Translations under genes and position numbers: made by a program | Notes under the pieces: generated by a model | Seen by the model: only the letters and a program-made list of their open reading frames with translations | Database searches by the model: none | What the model was told of the DNA's origin: nothing | Shown: positions 44,338 through 54,364 of the stretch, piece after piece | How positions within the stretch are numbered: position 1 is the first letter of the stretch | How the letters are laid out: each line of letters opens with the position of its first letter | Origin: JAMXLO01 sp963819855 | Lineage (GTDB): Bacteria > Pseudomonadota > Alphaproteobacteria > Acetobacterales > Acetobacteraceae | DNA length: 64,000 bases | NCBI GenBank assembly: GCA_963819855.1 | Contig: CAWFYC010000023.1 | Coordinates: 62,001 to 126,000, forward strand | Direction of reading: 5' to 3'

Positions 44338-46305
44338 ATGACGGGTGGCTTGCCAGATTCGCGGCGACTTATCGCGGTTGTCCATGCTGACATGGTCGGG
44401 TACAGCCGACTGATCGGACTGGATGACGTCGAAACTCTCGAACGGCTGCGCAGGCTCCGCGGCAATCTCATCGATCCGGCCGTCAGCGCGCATGGCGGGA
44501 GGATTGTCCAGACTGCTGGCGACTCCCTGCTCATGGTGTTCAACAGCATCGAGGGGGCCGTGCGGTGCGCGGTCAAAGTGCAGCAGGATGTCCCATTGCT
44601 CGACGGTGACCAGCCCGCCGACCGGGCGATCCGCTTTCGGATCGGGATCAACATCGGCGATGCCATTGGGGACGAAGCCGACCTGCATGGTGACGCCGTT
44701 AATGTGGCGGTTCGGCTCGAGGCCGAATGCCCTCCTGGCGGCATATGCGTATCGCGCGCCGTGCGTGACCATGTGCATGGCCGGCTCGATCTGGTTTTCG
44801 AAGCGCTGGGGTCGCTGGCTCTGAAGAATATTGCACGACCGGTCGAGGCATTCCTGTTGAAGCTGGATCCTGATGACCGCCTGTCGGGCAGCGATCGTCG
44901 CAATGATATCGCCGCGCCGGTTCGCGCTGACGCGGAAGCTACGGCGTCTCGGCGAAGGAGGCGGCGCTGGTCCGTATCTGCCGCGGCGGGCGTAGCCGCA
45001 ATCGTGTCGGTAGGTATTGTTGCCTGGGCACTTCACGCGGGTGTGGGACCGCACCTGTTCGGGCTTGGCTCCGCGGCCAAGCCAGTCGAAGTGGCGACCC
45101 TCGCCGCGCCGGCTCGCCTCGCCGGGCGTCCTTCGGTGGCGGTGGTGCCGTTCAAGAACCTGTCGGCCGACGCCGGCCATGACTTCTTCAGCGACGGGAT
45201 GACCGAAGACGTCATCACGGCGTTGGGCCGTTTCTCGAACCTGCTCGTCATCTCGAAATCGGCGAGCTTTCGATTCAAGGACTCGACTGCCTCCCCCGCC
45301 GATATCGGACGGCTTCTGAATGCGCGCTATCTGCTCGAAGGCAGCATCCGCCGCGCCGGCAATCGCGTTCGGGTCGGCGTCGAATTGACCGAGGCGACGA
45401 CGGGGCGACTGGTCTGGTCGGAGACATACGATGCCGAGGTCGACGACATCTTCGCCGTGCAGGACAAGATCGCCAAGCGTGTCGTCGGTGCGGCGGCGGT
45501 AGAGCTCACCCGCTTCGAGCTGGAGCGGATTCTGTCGAAACCTACCAGCAACCTGGCGGCGTACGAGTACGTGCTGCGCGCTCGTGACTCATTGTCGCAT
45601 GACACGCGTGACAGCAACGACAAGGCAGGGGAGCTGTTCCAGCGCGCCATTGATCTCGATCCCAACTACGCCGACGCCTATGCGGCACTGGGCGGCTCGT
45701 ATTTGGAGGCCGTCGTATCTGGGTGGTCCGAATTCCGCACGGAAGACCTTGAACATGCGGAAGCACTCGCCCAAAAGGCGCTGGCGTTGGATCCGGCGAC
45801 GACGCGCGCGTATCGCGTAATCAGCCTCATCAACCTTTTCCGGAAGCACTACGATCTCGCGCTCGCGGACATCGACCGCGCGCTGGAGATCAATCCTAGC
45901 GATGCCGACAACTATGCCTACCGCGGGGCCATCTTGATGTGGGACGGTAGAGCCGGGGAGTCATTGCCGTGGCTGGAAGGTGCGCTCCGTCTGGATCAAG
46001 CCAATAGTTTCGCAGCTGCAAGGCTTTGCATGGCGTACTACCTGCTTCGCCGTTATACCGAAGGCATCGATGCTTGCGACCGTGCGCTTTCCAGCGGACC
46101 AGGGCACAGTAACCAGTTGGTCACGCATCCGATGCTCGCGGCTACCTATGCCGAACTGGGCCGACAGCAGGATGCGGAGCGCGAGCGCGCCGTCAGCGCG
46201 CGCATGTGGCCGCTCCTCGACGCCCGTACGTTTGCCGACCAATTCGGCACAGAGGAGGCGCACGATCATATCCTCGAAGGGCTGAAAAAGGCGGGATTTC
46301 ACTGA
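44338..46305 (+). CDS. Class III adenylate/guanylate cyclase with TolB-like and TPR domains
   Basis: This protein of about 655 residues begins with a class III cyclase domain: RRLIAVVHADMVGYSRLIG with the first metal Asp, GGRIVQTAGDSLLMVF with the second, and HGDAVNVAVRLEA. An arginine-rich stretch precedes one membrane helix (VSAAAGVAAIVSVGIVAWAL). The outside part has a TolB/FlgO-like segment, PSVAVVPFKNLSADAGHDFF, then TPR repeats (FQRAIDLDPNYADAYAALGG, IDRALEINPSDADNYAYRG). Such proteins are common in alphaproteobacteria and probably make cAMP in response to a periplasmic cue. Start 44338 follows CCAGGA; 44314 is an alternative. Confidence 0.87.
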   Translation: MTGGLPDSRRLIAVVHADMVGYSRLIGLDDVETLERLRRLRGNLIDPAVSAHGGRIVQTAGDSLLMVFNSIEGAVRCAVKVQQDVPLLDGDQPADRAIRFRIGINIGDAIGDEADLHGDAVNVAVRLEAECPPGGICVSRAVRDHVHGRLDLVFEALGSLALKNIARPVEAFLLKLDPDDRLSGSDRRNDIAAPVRADAEATASRRRRRRWSVSAAAGVAAIVSVGIVAWALHAGVGPHLFGLGSAAKPVEVATLAAPARLAGRPSVAVVPFKNLSADAGHDFFSDGMTEDVITALGRFSNLLVISKSASFRFKDSTASPADIGRLLNARYLLEGSIRRAGNRVRVGVELTEATTGRLVWSETYDAEVDDIFAVQDKIAKRVVGAAAVELTRFELERILSKPTSNLAAYEYVLRARDSLSHDTRDSNDKAGELFQRAIDLDPNYADAYAALGGSYLEAVVSGWSEFRTEDLEHAEALAQKALALDPATTRAYRVISLINLFRKHYDLALADIDRALEINPSDADNYAYRGAILMWDGRAGESLPWLEGALRLDQANSFAAARLCMAYYLLRRYTEGIDACDRALSSGPGHSNQLVTHPMLAATYAELGRQQDAERERAVSARMWPLLDARTFADQFGTEEAHDHILEGLKKAGFH

Positions 46306-46316
46306 CCGCGGCGGCC

Positions 46317-46337
46317 ACGTCCGGTTCGGCCGGACGT
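46317..46337. terminator. Perfect 8-bp hairpin between convergent genes
   Basis: ACGTCCGG and CCGGACGT form a perfect eight-base stem with loop TTCGG just after the cyclase stop and before the end of the giant gene. It probably ends transcription from the cyclase, though no T-run follows. Confidence 0.5.
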
Positions 46338-46387
46338 TCAACGACCGACTTCCGCAAGCCGAGCGGCTGACGCGCGCTCCTGACCGC

Positions 46388-49300
46388 TCACGCCACCTGC
46401 GCCGCGGGGGCACCGCCATCGTCCAGATATTGCGTCGTCCCGGCGAGATGCACGATTAGCATGCCGGAGCCGCGCATGTCCGCAAACAGCTCGGCCGGTA
46501 CCGCCGCGTCGCCGTCGGTCCAGCGGATGCCGTTGTCAGGCTCGAACGCGTGATAGCCGTCCGTCAGTGACGCAGCGCCCGCTTCGATCGCCTCCTGCCG
46601 CCTTGCCTGTGCCAGCACGATGCGGGAAACCGCCACGCCCAGCGCCCGCGCGTCGCGTGCCAGACCGAGTTCCTGCGGCACCGCCGACCGCGAGCGGATG
46701 CGCACCGAGTGAGGCCGCCGGGGCAGCCGGAACACCGCGGCATCGGCGCGCCGCTCCATCGGATCGACGCGTCTGCCATCCACCAGCAGGTGCAGGTTGG
46801 TGTCGTCGGTCAGCGGCAGAGCGTTGCGCGGACCGGCGCGCTCCAGCAGGTGGCGCCAGAACGCATCGACGATCGGGCCGCCGGTCAGCACCGGCGCGCA
46901 AGGTGCCAGCGGCGGCATGGTCCAGCCGGAATTGCGGTTCTGGAACAGCCAGCGATTGCCGTCGTCGCGATAACTTTCGGCCGGCGCACCGTTGGCCAGC
47001 AGCACGTCGTGGGTGTCGAGTTCGAGGTGATAGATCGACACTTCCTGCGCCCGGTCGTCCCACAGAATGGAACGGTGGTTGACCAGGAACTCCACCGGGA
47101 CCAGCACGCCGTCGAGGTACAACGAATGCCCCTTGGTCACCCGCAGGTCGCGGTGCGGCACGTTGTCTGCCAGCGCACCCCTGCGCACGATGACCGGCGT
47201 GGCGGCATTGCGCCGGCCGCGGGTGGCCAGCACGCGGCCGGTGCCGATCCAGGCGATCGGCCGGAGTTCGCCGTGCAGCGTGCGGACGGTGTCGCCGACC
47301 GCGAGTCGCTCCACCTGGGTCTCGCCGGACGGTGTGGCGATCAGGGTGCCGGCGAGGAAACAGACGGCCGCGACAACATCGCCCTGCACGGTCAGTGAAA
47401 GAGCGCCGAGCGGAGCCGTGAAACCGCTCGGATTGCTGTCGTTGCCGCTGAACGAGATCGTCTCGCTGACCGGGCCGGTGTTCGTGGTATCGATATCCAC
47501 CGGCAGCAAGATCGCGCCGCCTGACGCGAGGTCGATGACCGGCTGAATCCCGTTGATGACGACGCCGTTGCTGGAGACCACCGTGAAGGTCCCCGACAGC
47601 GAATCGCCATCTCCGTTGTTCGCGAGGGACAGAGCGATCTCGGTGATGCCGTTGGCCTGCGCGATATTCCCGAGATCAAGGGTCACCGTCGTTCCGGACT
47701 GGGTAAAGGTGCCTGCGCCACTCGGGTCCCGGAAGGCGGGAACCGCGGGGCTGCCCGCAACCGGCTGGGCGTTGCCGATCGTCACGCTTGCGGTTGGCGC
47801 CAGGACCGGGACGCCGGTCTGACCGGTGTCCACCTGAAGCTTAAGCGTCTCCGATGGCACGCTGCCGATGCCGCCGATCACGTCGAGGGTCAGCGTTGCG
47901 ATTGTTTGCCCGGCGGCGATCGTCATCTGTCCAGTGGGCAACACCCCACCCGCGAAATTCCCGGAACCAAGGTATCCGGCGCCAGGAGATAGGACTGCGT
48001 AGTTCACCGTCTGCGGAACCGCATCGGGCCCAGTTCGGTAGATGTCGAAGGCGACCTCCGTCGGGCCGCTTGCGGCCTCCGTTACGGTGCTCGCCACAGA
48101 TGCGATGCCAACGCCGGTCAGCGTATCGGTCGGCGGCGTGACGACGAGAGAGGTTGTGGCCGTAGTATTCTGCTGCTGCGCCGCGGACTGGATGAAGCTT
48201 TTGTCGCCAGTGAGGAGATAGTCCTCGGTTGCGCCCTGAGCGAGGCCGGGATCGGTGATCCCTGCCGCGGTGACCATGTTCTGCGCGTTCTGCAGGACGC
48301 TGGCAGGGAGGCTGCTCAACGGGACGACGCCGGCAGGGAACTGCGTGTTGGTGAAGGTCGCGGTGGTTTGGCCGGGGCCGTAATCGAGCAACGACGTCGC
48401 CTGCGTGACACGCCACGCATTGGCGAACTCGCCGTACAGCTCCGAGGCGGAGACCGGCTGCTGCAAGACGGTCCCGTTCGGCAGCGTGAACTCGTTTGCG
48501 GTGCCATTGTCGCTGCCCAGCAGGCCTCGCAGCGAGCCAGGGCCATCCGCGGGGCCCCCTGCGATGGTCAGGTTCAGATAGGTGCCGCCACCGAAGACGG
48601 TGAGCACCTCTCCCGTGTTCCAGGTGAGCTGGTACTCTGCCGCAGAGATTCTGACGAGTTGACCGCCGGCCAGGTTGAGCGTCGGATTGCTGGCGCTCAG
48701 CGTTGCCGCCTGCCCGTCCACCATTACGAAGTCGCTGCGTCCGGCACCAAAGGTGACGCGGTCACTGCCCACCGCAACCGCGGCCTGGGTGATGACGCTG
48801 ACGTATGAACTATTTTCCCAGGACTGCAGCCGGACCTGGACCTGAAAGCTGTTGCCAAGTTGGGTGGATTGCGACAGGAGGAATTCGCCGGCTGCTTGGA
48901 AGTTATAATAAAGGCCGTCGTAGGTGAGAAGGTGGACATCGCCCTGAGCTACCGCATATGCGCGGGCATAATCGAGAGCAAGGCCAAGAATGCCGGCACT
49001 AGCCGCAATAATGAGGATAGGTGCGGACGCGGTCCCAAGCAAAAGTGCAACAGCAGTTGCAACGCCAATGCATCCTACGTCAAACCTAAGAGAGTCCAAA
49101 ATAGTCAGCGTCCCGTTGGGATCCGTTTCTGGGTGCTGTACATCGTTGTCGAGCTGCTGTCCGGCGTTTATCATGTATGTCACAGCCGTTAGGAAGCCAC
49201 CTATATTTGGTAGCGACTTGCTAAGGCTTCGTGCCGTTAATATAGATGCAGCGTTCTTTACCCCAAAGATTGAGGCGTCCAACAGAGCCCCTTGGGGACT

Positions 49301-52300
49301 CCCGATGACAAGATCGTCGTTCAAGGCCTGGATATATTGCAGTGCGCTTGAAAATGTGTTCTCGGCGGCAGAGCCGTAAGCTGACCCTACCAAGCCATCC
49401 TGCAAGTCGAACCCCAACTTCTCTGCGCTATCTAGTGTCGATGATGGGCCTGTACCACGATTTTCATCGGACAGAACGGTGTCGATATCATTAAGTATAA
49501 GTGCCTGGTCCTGTACGCTCAGATCTGTCAGTTGATAAAATCCCATTCCGTTTGGCTTTGCGATGTCACCCAGTAGAGACCCTATGTAAGCCAGAAGTTC
49601 ATTCCGCGTGGCAGAGCCACTCCCAATAGCCTGCTCGAGGGCGTTCGCTGCGTTGGTAATATTCGAGATCGCCTGTGGAGACTGGTCGCCGCTTATTGGC
49701 GCGAGAAGTTGCGTTTCGATCATGGCCAACAAAGGGAAGGCATCCTGCAAAACCTGTCCTTCGCCAAGACCGCCGGCGCTTTGCGCGGCGATGGTAGCGA
49801 CGGAAGCATCTATTTGGTTGAGGTTCTTCTGAAACTGAGGGCCCGACAGGTCTTGAGTTAAGTACGACGCGAGCAAGGCACTGAAACTCGCAACGTCTGT
49901 TAAAACAGGGTCACCCGCTGAAGAAGGAGGCAGCGAACCATACAACTTTGCATCGGTCCCAAGTGTCTCAGCAGAATCGACCAGATCATTTGTTACCTCG
50001 ATCATGGTGCCGGTGTTGCCGCCCCTGCTGTCAGTTACATTCACCTTTATTGAGTCGGATGGTCTGGCTCCTTCGTAGACTAGGTTTGATAGCTGGCCGT
50101 TTACGTCGGCGAGTGAGCCTGAAATCGTGGGGTCCTGCGAGCCGGAAACGTTGGTGTTCCCTGTGACACTACTCCCCGGGTTACTGACGGCTAGCAATCC
50201 GCTATCATCGCTCACGGTTACTGTGACGGTCCCACCAGTGGCCGCGATGTAGGCGTCAGCGATGGAAATGGGTATTGGTATGCCAGCTTCGAAAGGCGCT
50301 ACGACACTAGCGGGAGCGACGATCAGCGGCGGCTGTATCGCAGCAGTCAGAGTGCCCCCCGAAGCCACGAAGTCATCGGTCGAGAGCGAGCCGGTCACGT
50401 TAAGTGCCAAAGTGCCGCCACCAGCAAGATCGACGGTCAGCGTCGAACCATTCAGGGTGGCTCCGCTTACTGAGGCGCCGCCAAACGTGATCTGATCGCC
50501 CGTGGTCAGGCCAGCGATTGATCCAGAGAAGTCGGCGGGGGAATCCAGTTGCAGCGTACCTGGCCCCGTAAAGAAGACGGACTGGCTTGTGGCGCCCTTG
50601 AGCTGGATCTTGCCGCCATAACCGACGATCAGTGATCCGTTGCCGGTGATACCGTCGGTCGCATCCAGCACACCGTCGGCGCCGGTCTCCATGGTGCCGG
50701 AGTTGTTGACGGCGCCACTCAGCACCAGGGTCCCTTGCTGAGCATCGACCGTCCCCGAGTTATCCAGCCCCACAGCAATGGTGCTGGTACCGGTGCCGCC
50801 GGTCTTCGCCAGCGTGCCCTGGTTGACCAAGCTTAGGCTGCCGGTGTGCGAGCCGGTGCTGTCGCTGTAGCTGGCGTTGGCGATATTGATGAAATCGCCG
50901 GTCAGGTCGAAGCTGGCGCCGGCCAGGTTGGTCAGCGTCGCGCTGCCGCCGCTGGCGTCGCCGCCAGAGATGTTGTTGGCGTCGTTGACGGTTCCGCCGT
51001 TGGTCCAGTTCAGCCCGCCGCCGAGCGTCAGGGCCTCGTCGATCGTCGTCGTGCCCTTGGTGGACAGGGTGCCCGGTCCATTGACCTGCCCGGCACCGAA
51101 TGGACCGAACTGCGCGGCACCCGAGACCGCCAGGGTGTCACCCGAGGCGATAGCGACCGTGCCGTTGGTCTGGTAGAACGTGCCGGAGACGGCGACATCG
51201 CTGCCGGTAACCAGCGCGGTCCCGCCGTCCACCTCCAGGTTCACTGCGCTCAGGCCGCCAGGGCCCCCGAGCGTACTGGTGCCGCCGCCGAACGCGACGT
51301 TGCCCGCGCCCGTGATGGCGCCGCTGAAACTGCCGCCGCCGTCGAACTCCAGGGTGCCGCTGTCGGAAGCGATGGTGCCGGTGTCGGTGACGGCGGTGTC
51401 GATATGGCTGGTGCCGGCACCGAGGGTCTTCGCCAGGGTGCCCTGGTTGACGAAGCTCAGGCTGCCGGTGTGCGAGCCGGTGCCGTCGCTGTAGCTGGCA
51501 TTGGCGATGGTGAGGAAGTCGCCGGTCAGGTTGAAGCTGGCGCCGGCGAGGTTGGTCAGTGTCGCGCTGCCGCCGCTGGCATCGCCGGCAGAGATGTTGC
51601 CGGCATCATTGACCACGCCGCCGTTGGTCCAGTTCAGCCCGCCGCCGAGCGTCAGGGGCTCCTCGACGGTCGTGGTGCCGGTGGTGGCGAGCGTGCCGGG
51701 GCCATCGACCTCGCCTGAGCCGAACGGCCCGAACTGCGCCGCACCCGCCAGCGTCAGGACATCGTTCTGGCTGATAGCGATCGCGCCACCGGTCTGATCG
51801 AACGCATCGGTCGCCGTCAGGGCGGCGTCGACCGTGCTGGTGCCGCCGCCGAAATTGACCTTGCCCGTGCCGTCGATCGCGCCGCTGAAAGTGCCGCCGC
51901 CGTCGAACTCCAGGGTGCCGCTGTCGGAAGTAATGGTGCCGGTGTCGGTGACCGCGACGGAGATCCGGCTGGTGCCGGCGATGGTACCGGTCTTGGCCAG
52001 GGTGCCCTGGTTGATGAAGTTTAGGGCGCCGCCGGCGTTGGCGATGTTGAGGAAGTCGGTGGTCAGGTTGAAGCTGGCGCCGGCCAGGTTGGTCAGCGTC
52101 GCCACACCGTTGGCGGAGATGTTGCCGCCGTCGTTGACGGTGCCGCTGTTGCTCCAGTCCAACCCGCCGCCGAGCAGGATGGTTTCCTCGATCGTCGTGG
52201 TGCCGGCGGTGGACAGCGTGCCCGGTCCATTGACCTGCCCGGTGCCGAACGGCCCGAACTGTGTCGCTCCGGCGACCGTCAGCGTGCTGCCCGCGGCGAT

Positions 52301-54364
52301 CGCGACCGTGCCGTTGGTCTGGTAGAACGTGCCGGAGACGGTGACCTGGCTGCCGGTGAGCAGCGCCGTGCCGCCATCGACCGCCAGGTTCACCGCGGTC
52401 AGGTCGCCGAGGGTGCTGGTGCCGCCGCCGAACGCGACAGTGCCGGCGCCGTCGATGGCGCCGCTGAACGCGCCGCCGCCGTCGAATTCCAGGGTGCCGC
52501 TGTCGGAAGTGATGGTGCCGCTGTCGGTGACCGCGACGGAGAGCCGGCTGGTGCCAGCGATGGTGCCGGTTTTGGCCAGGGTGCCCTGGTTGATGAAGCT
52601 CAGGCTGCCGCCGGCGTTGGCGATGTTGAGGAAGTCGGTGGTCAGGTTGAAGCTGGCGCCGGCCAGGTTGGTCAGTGTGGCCGTGCCATTGGCGGAAATG
52701 TTGCCGTCGTCGTTGATGGTGCCGCTGTTGCTCCAGTCCAGCCCACCGCCAAGCAGGAGGGTCTCCTCGATCGTCGTGGTGCCGGCGGTGGACAGCGTGC
52801 CCGGTCCGTTGACCTGCCCGGTGCCGAACGGCCCGAACTGCGCTGCACCCGAGACCGCCAGCGTGCTGCCCCCAGCGATCGCGACCGTGCCGTTGGTCTG
52901 GTAGAACGTGCCGGAGACGGCGACCTGGCTGCCGGTGAGCAGCGCCGTGCCGCCATCGACCTCCAGGTTCACCGCGGTCAGGTCGCCGAGGGTGCTGGTG
53001 CCGCCGCCGAACGCGACAGTACCAGCGCCGTCGATCGCGCCGCTGAAAGTGCCGCCGCCGTCGAACTCCAGGGTGCCGCTGTCGGAAGTAATGGTGCCGG
53101 TGTCGGTGACCGCGACGGAGATCCGGCTGGTGCCGGCGATGGTACCGGTCTTGGCCAGGGTGCCCAGGTTAATGAAGCTCAGGCTGCCGCCGGCGTTGGC
53201 GATGTTGAGGAAGTCGGTGGTCAGGTTGAAGCTGGCGCCGGCCAGGTTGGTCAGCGTCGCCGCACCGTTGGCGGAGATGTTGCCGCCGTCATTGACGGTG
53301 CCGCTGTTGCTCCAGTCCAGCCCGCCGCCGAGCAGGAGGGTCTCCTCGATCGTCGTGGTGCCGGCGGTGGACAGCGTGCCCGGTCCGTTGACCTGCCCGG
53401 TGCCAAAGGGCCCGAACTGCGTCGCTCCGGCGACCACCAGTGTGTCACCCGAAGCGATCGAGACTGTGCCGTTGGTCTGGTAGAACGTGCCGGAAACCGC
53501 GACCTCGCTGCCGGTGAGCAGCGCCGTGCCGCCATCGACCTCCAGGTTCACCGCGGTCAGGTCGCCGAGGGTGCTGGTGCCGCCGCCGAACGCGACAGTG
53601 CCGGCGCCGTCGATCGCGCCGCTGAACGCGCCGCCGCCGTCGAACTCCAGGGTGCCGCTGTCGGAAGTGATGGTGCCGGTGTCGGTGACTGCGACAGAGA
53701 GCCGGCTGGTGCCGGCGATGGTACCGGTTTTGGCCAGGGTGCCCTGGTTGATGAAGCTCAGGCTGCCGCCGGCGTTGGCGATGTTGAGGAAGTCGGTGGT
53801 CAGGTTGAAGCTGGCGCCGGCCAGGTTGGTCAGCGTCGCCGCACCGTTGGCGGAGATGTTGCCGCCGTCATTGACGGTGCCGCTGTTGCTCCAGTCCAGC
53901 CCGCCGCCGAGCAGGAGGGTCTCCTCGATCGTCGTGGTGCCGGCGGTGGACAGCGTGCCCGGTCCGTTGACCTGCCCGGTGCCAAAGGGCCCGAACTGGG
54001 TCGCTCCGGAGACCGCCAGCGTGCTGCCCGCGGCGATCGCGACCGTGCCATTGGTGAGACCGAAGTTGCCAGAGACGGCGGCATTCCCGTCGAAGGTCAG
54101 AACGCCACCGGTTTGGTTCAGATTGCCGCCTAGCGTCGAATCCGCAATTATCGTGAGTGCGCCGCCGGTCACCGTCAGATTGGCGAAGTCCGTGATCAGG
54201 CTATGCGCCGAAGTGGTGCCGCTCGCGTAGACGACACTGACGGGCGCCCCGGCGGCGCCGATAATGAAGCCATCCACTGTCTCGGTAGGGACGCCATTGT
54301 CCCAATTGCCGATGTTGCCGAAGTCGGTGCTGCCCGATTTGCCGGTCCAGTTGGTCGATGTCAT
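46388..54364 (-). CDS. Giant repeat/VWD/Hint-domain surface or secreted protein
   Basis: This 2658-residue protein starts at 54364 (GGGAGGG upstream) without a classical signal peptide. Residues about 105-1200 are six tandem beta-rich units, mostly 193 residues, containing QFGPFGTGQVNGPGTLSTAG and TLTNLAGASFNLTTDFL. After cadherin-like and low-complexity beta parts comes a helical region (about 1350-1750), then a hydrophobic stretch (CIGVATAVALLLGTASAPIL). A von Willebrand D-like domain follows from about 1808 (GDVHLLTYDGLYYNF to GLLGSDNGTANEF). A Hint_2 module begins at Cys2335 (CFLAGTLIATPS). An adhesin or biofilm role with Hint-mediated release is a reasonable inference. Export is probably type I-like, but no exporter gene is nearby. 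Confidence 0.85.
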   Translation of the reverse strand: MTSTNWTGKSGSTDFGNIGNWDNGVPTETVDGFIIGAAGAPVSVVYASGTTSAHSLITDFANLTVTGGALTIIADSTLGGNLNQTGGVLTFDGNAAVSGNFGLTNGTVAIAAGSTLAVSGATQFGPFGTGQVNGPGTLSTAGTTTIEETLLLGGGLDWSNSGTVNDGGNISANGAATLTNLAGASFNLTTDFLNIANAGGSLSFINQGTLAKTGTIAGTSRLSVAVTDTGTITSDSGTLEFDGGGAFSGAIDGAGTVAFGGGTSTLGDLTAVNLEVDGGTALLTGSEVAVSGTFYQTNGTVSIASGDTLVVAGATQFGPFGTGQVNGPGTLSTAGTTTIEETLLLGGGLDWSNSGTVNDGGNISANGAATLTNLAGASFNLTTDFLNIANAGGSLSFINLGTLAKTGTIAGTSRISVAVTDTGTITSDSGTLEFDGGGTFSGAIDGAGTVAFGGGTSTLGDLTAVNLEVDGGTALLTGSQVAVSGTFYQTNGTVAIAGGSTLAVSGAAQFGPFGTGQVNGPGTLSTAGTTTIEETLLLGGGLDWSNSGTINDDGNISANGTATLTNLAGASFNLTTDFLNIANAGGSLSFINQGTLAKTGTIAGTSRLSVAVTDSGTITSDSGTLEFDGGGAFSGAIDGAGTVAFGGGTSTLGDLTAVNLAVDGGTALLTGSQVTVSGTFYQTNGTVAIAAGSTLTVAGATQFGPFGTGQVNGPGTLSTAGTTTIEETILLGGGLDWSNSGTVNDGGNISANGVATLTNLAGASFNLTTDFLNIANAGGALNFINQGTLAKTGTIAGTSRISVAVTDTGTITSDSGTLEFDGGGTFSGAIDGTGKVNFGGGTSTVDAALTATDAFDQTGGAIAISQNDVLTLAGAAQFGPFGSGEVDGPGTLATTGTTTVEEPLTLGGGLNWTNGGVVNDAGNISAGDASGGSATLTNLAGASFNLTGDFLTIANASYSDGTGSHTGSLSFVNQGTLAKTLGAGTSHIDTAVTDTGTIASDSGTLEFDGGGSFSGAITGAGNVAFGGGTSTLGGPGGLSAVNLEVDGGTALVTGSDVAVSGTFYQTNGTVAIASGDTLAVSGAAQFGPFGAGQVNGPGTLSTKGTTTIDEALTLGGGLNWTNGGTVNDANNISGGDASGGSATLTNLAGASFDLTGDFINIANASYSDSTGSHTGSLSLVNQGTLAKTGGTGTSTIAVGLDNSGTVDAQQGTLVLSGAVNNSGTMETGADGVLDATDGITGNGSLIVGYGGKIQLKGATSQSVFFTGPGTLQLDSPADFSGSIAGLTTGDQITFGGASVSGATLNGSTLTVDLAGGGTLALNVTGSLSTDDFVASGGTLTAAIQPPLIVAPASVVAPFEAGIPIPISIADAYIAATGGTVTVTVSDDSGLLAVSNPGSSVTGNTNVSGSQDPTISGSLADVNGQLSNLVYEGARPSDSIKVNVTDSRGGNTGTMIEVTNDLVDSAETLGTDAKLYGSLPPSSAGDPVLTDVASFSALLASYLTQDLSGPQFQKNLNQIDASVATIAAQSAGGLGEGQVLQDAFPLLAMIETQLLAPISGDQSPQAISNITNAANALEQAIGSGSATRNELLAYIGSLLGDIAKPNGMGFYQLTDLSVQDQALILNDIDTVLSDENRGTGPSSTLDSAEKLGFDLQDGLVGSAYGSAAENTFSSALQYIQALNDDLVIGSPQGALLDASIFGVKNAASILTARSLSKSLPNIGGFLTAVTYMINAGQQLDNDVQHPETDPNGTLTILDSLRFDVGCIGVATAVALLLGTASAPILIIAASAGILGLALDYARAYAVAQGDVHLLTYDGLYYNFQAAGEFLLSQSTQLGNSFQVQVRLQSWENSSYVSVITQAAVAVGSDRVTFGAGRSDFVMVDGQAATLSASNPTLNLAGGQLVRISAAEYQLTWNTGEVLTVFGGGTYLNLTIAGGPADGPGSLRGLLGSDNGTANEFTLPNGTVLQQPVSASELYGEFANAWRVTQATSLLDYGPGQTTATFTNTQFPAGVVPLSSLPASVLQNAQNMVTAAGITDPGLAQGATEDYLLTGDKSFIQSAAQQQNTTATTSLVVTPPTDTLTGVGIASVASTVTEAASGPTEVAFDIYRTGPDAVPQTVNYAVLSPGAGYLGSGNFAGGVLPTGQMTIAAGQTIATLTLDVIGGIGSVPSETLKLQVDTGQTGVPVLAPTASVTIGNAQPVAGSPAVPAFRDPSGAGTFTQSGTTVTLDLGNIAQANGITEIALSLANNGDGDSLSGTFTVVSSNGVVINGIQPVIDLASGGAILLPVDIDTTNTGPVSETISFSGNDSNPSGFTAPLGALSLTVQGDVVAAVCFLAGTLIATPSGETQVERLAVGDTVRTLHGELRPIAWIGTGRVLATRGRRNAATPVIVRRGALADNVPHRDLRVTKGHSLYLDGVLVPVEFLVNHRSILWDDRAQEVSIYHLELDTHDVLLANGAPAESYRDDGNRWLFQNRNSGWTMPPLAPCAPVLTGGPIVDAFWRHLLERAGPRNALPLTDDTNLHLLVDGRRVDPMERRADAAVFRLPRRPHSVRIRSRSAVPQELGLARDARALGVAVSRIVLAQARRQEAIEAGAASLTDGYHAFEPDNGIRWTDGDAAVPAELFADMRGSGMLIVHLAGTTQYLDDGGAPAAQVA
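50760..54052 (-). repeat. Tandem 579-base coding repeats inside the giant gene
   Basis: Unit starts fall at 54052, 53473, 52894, 52315, 51790 and 51166. The first three spacings are exactly 579 bases (193 codons), the next is 525 and the next 624. The four units nearest the N-terminus are nearly identical at DNA level, which points to recent duplication or gene conversion. The last two carry an insertion with SYSD and GSHTGSL and are more diverged. Copy number is likely to vary between strains and is hard to assemble. Confidence 0.85.

Noticed and set aside
50760..54052. Tandem repeats as a CRISPR array
   Set aside because: Units are 579 bases, coding, contiguous and without spacers. No cas genes are present.
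50846..54230. Series of plus-strand open frames across the giant gene
   Set aside because: They repeat with the same 579-base period as the coding repeats and are pure antisense shadows of low complexity.
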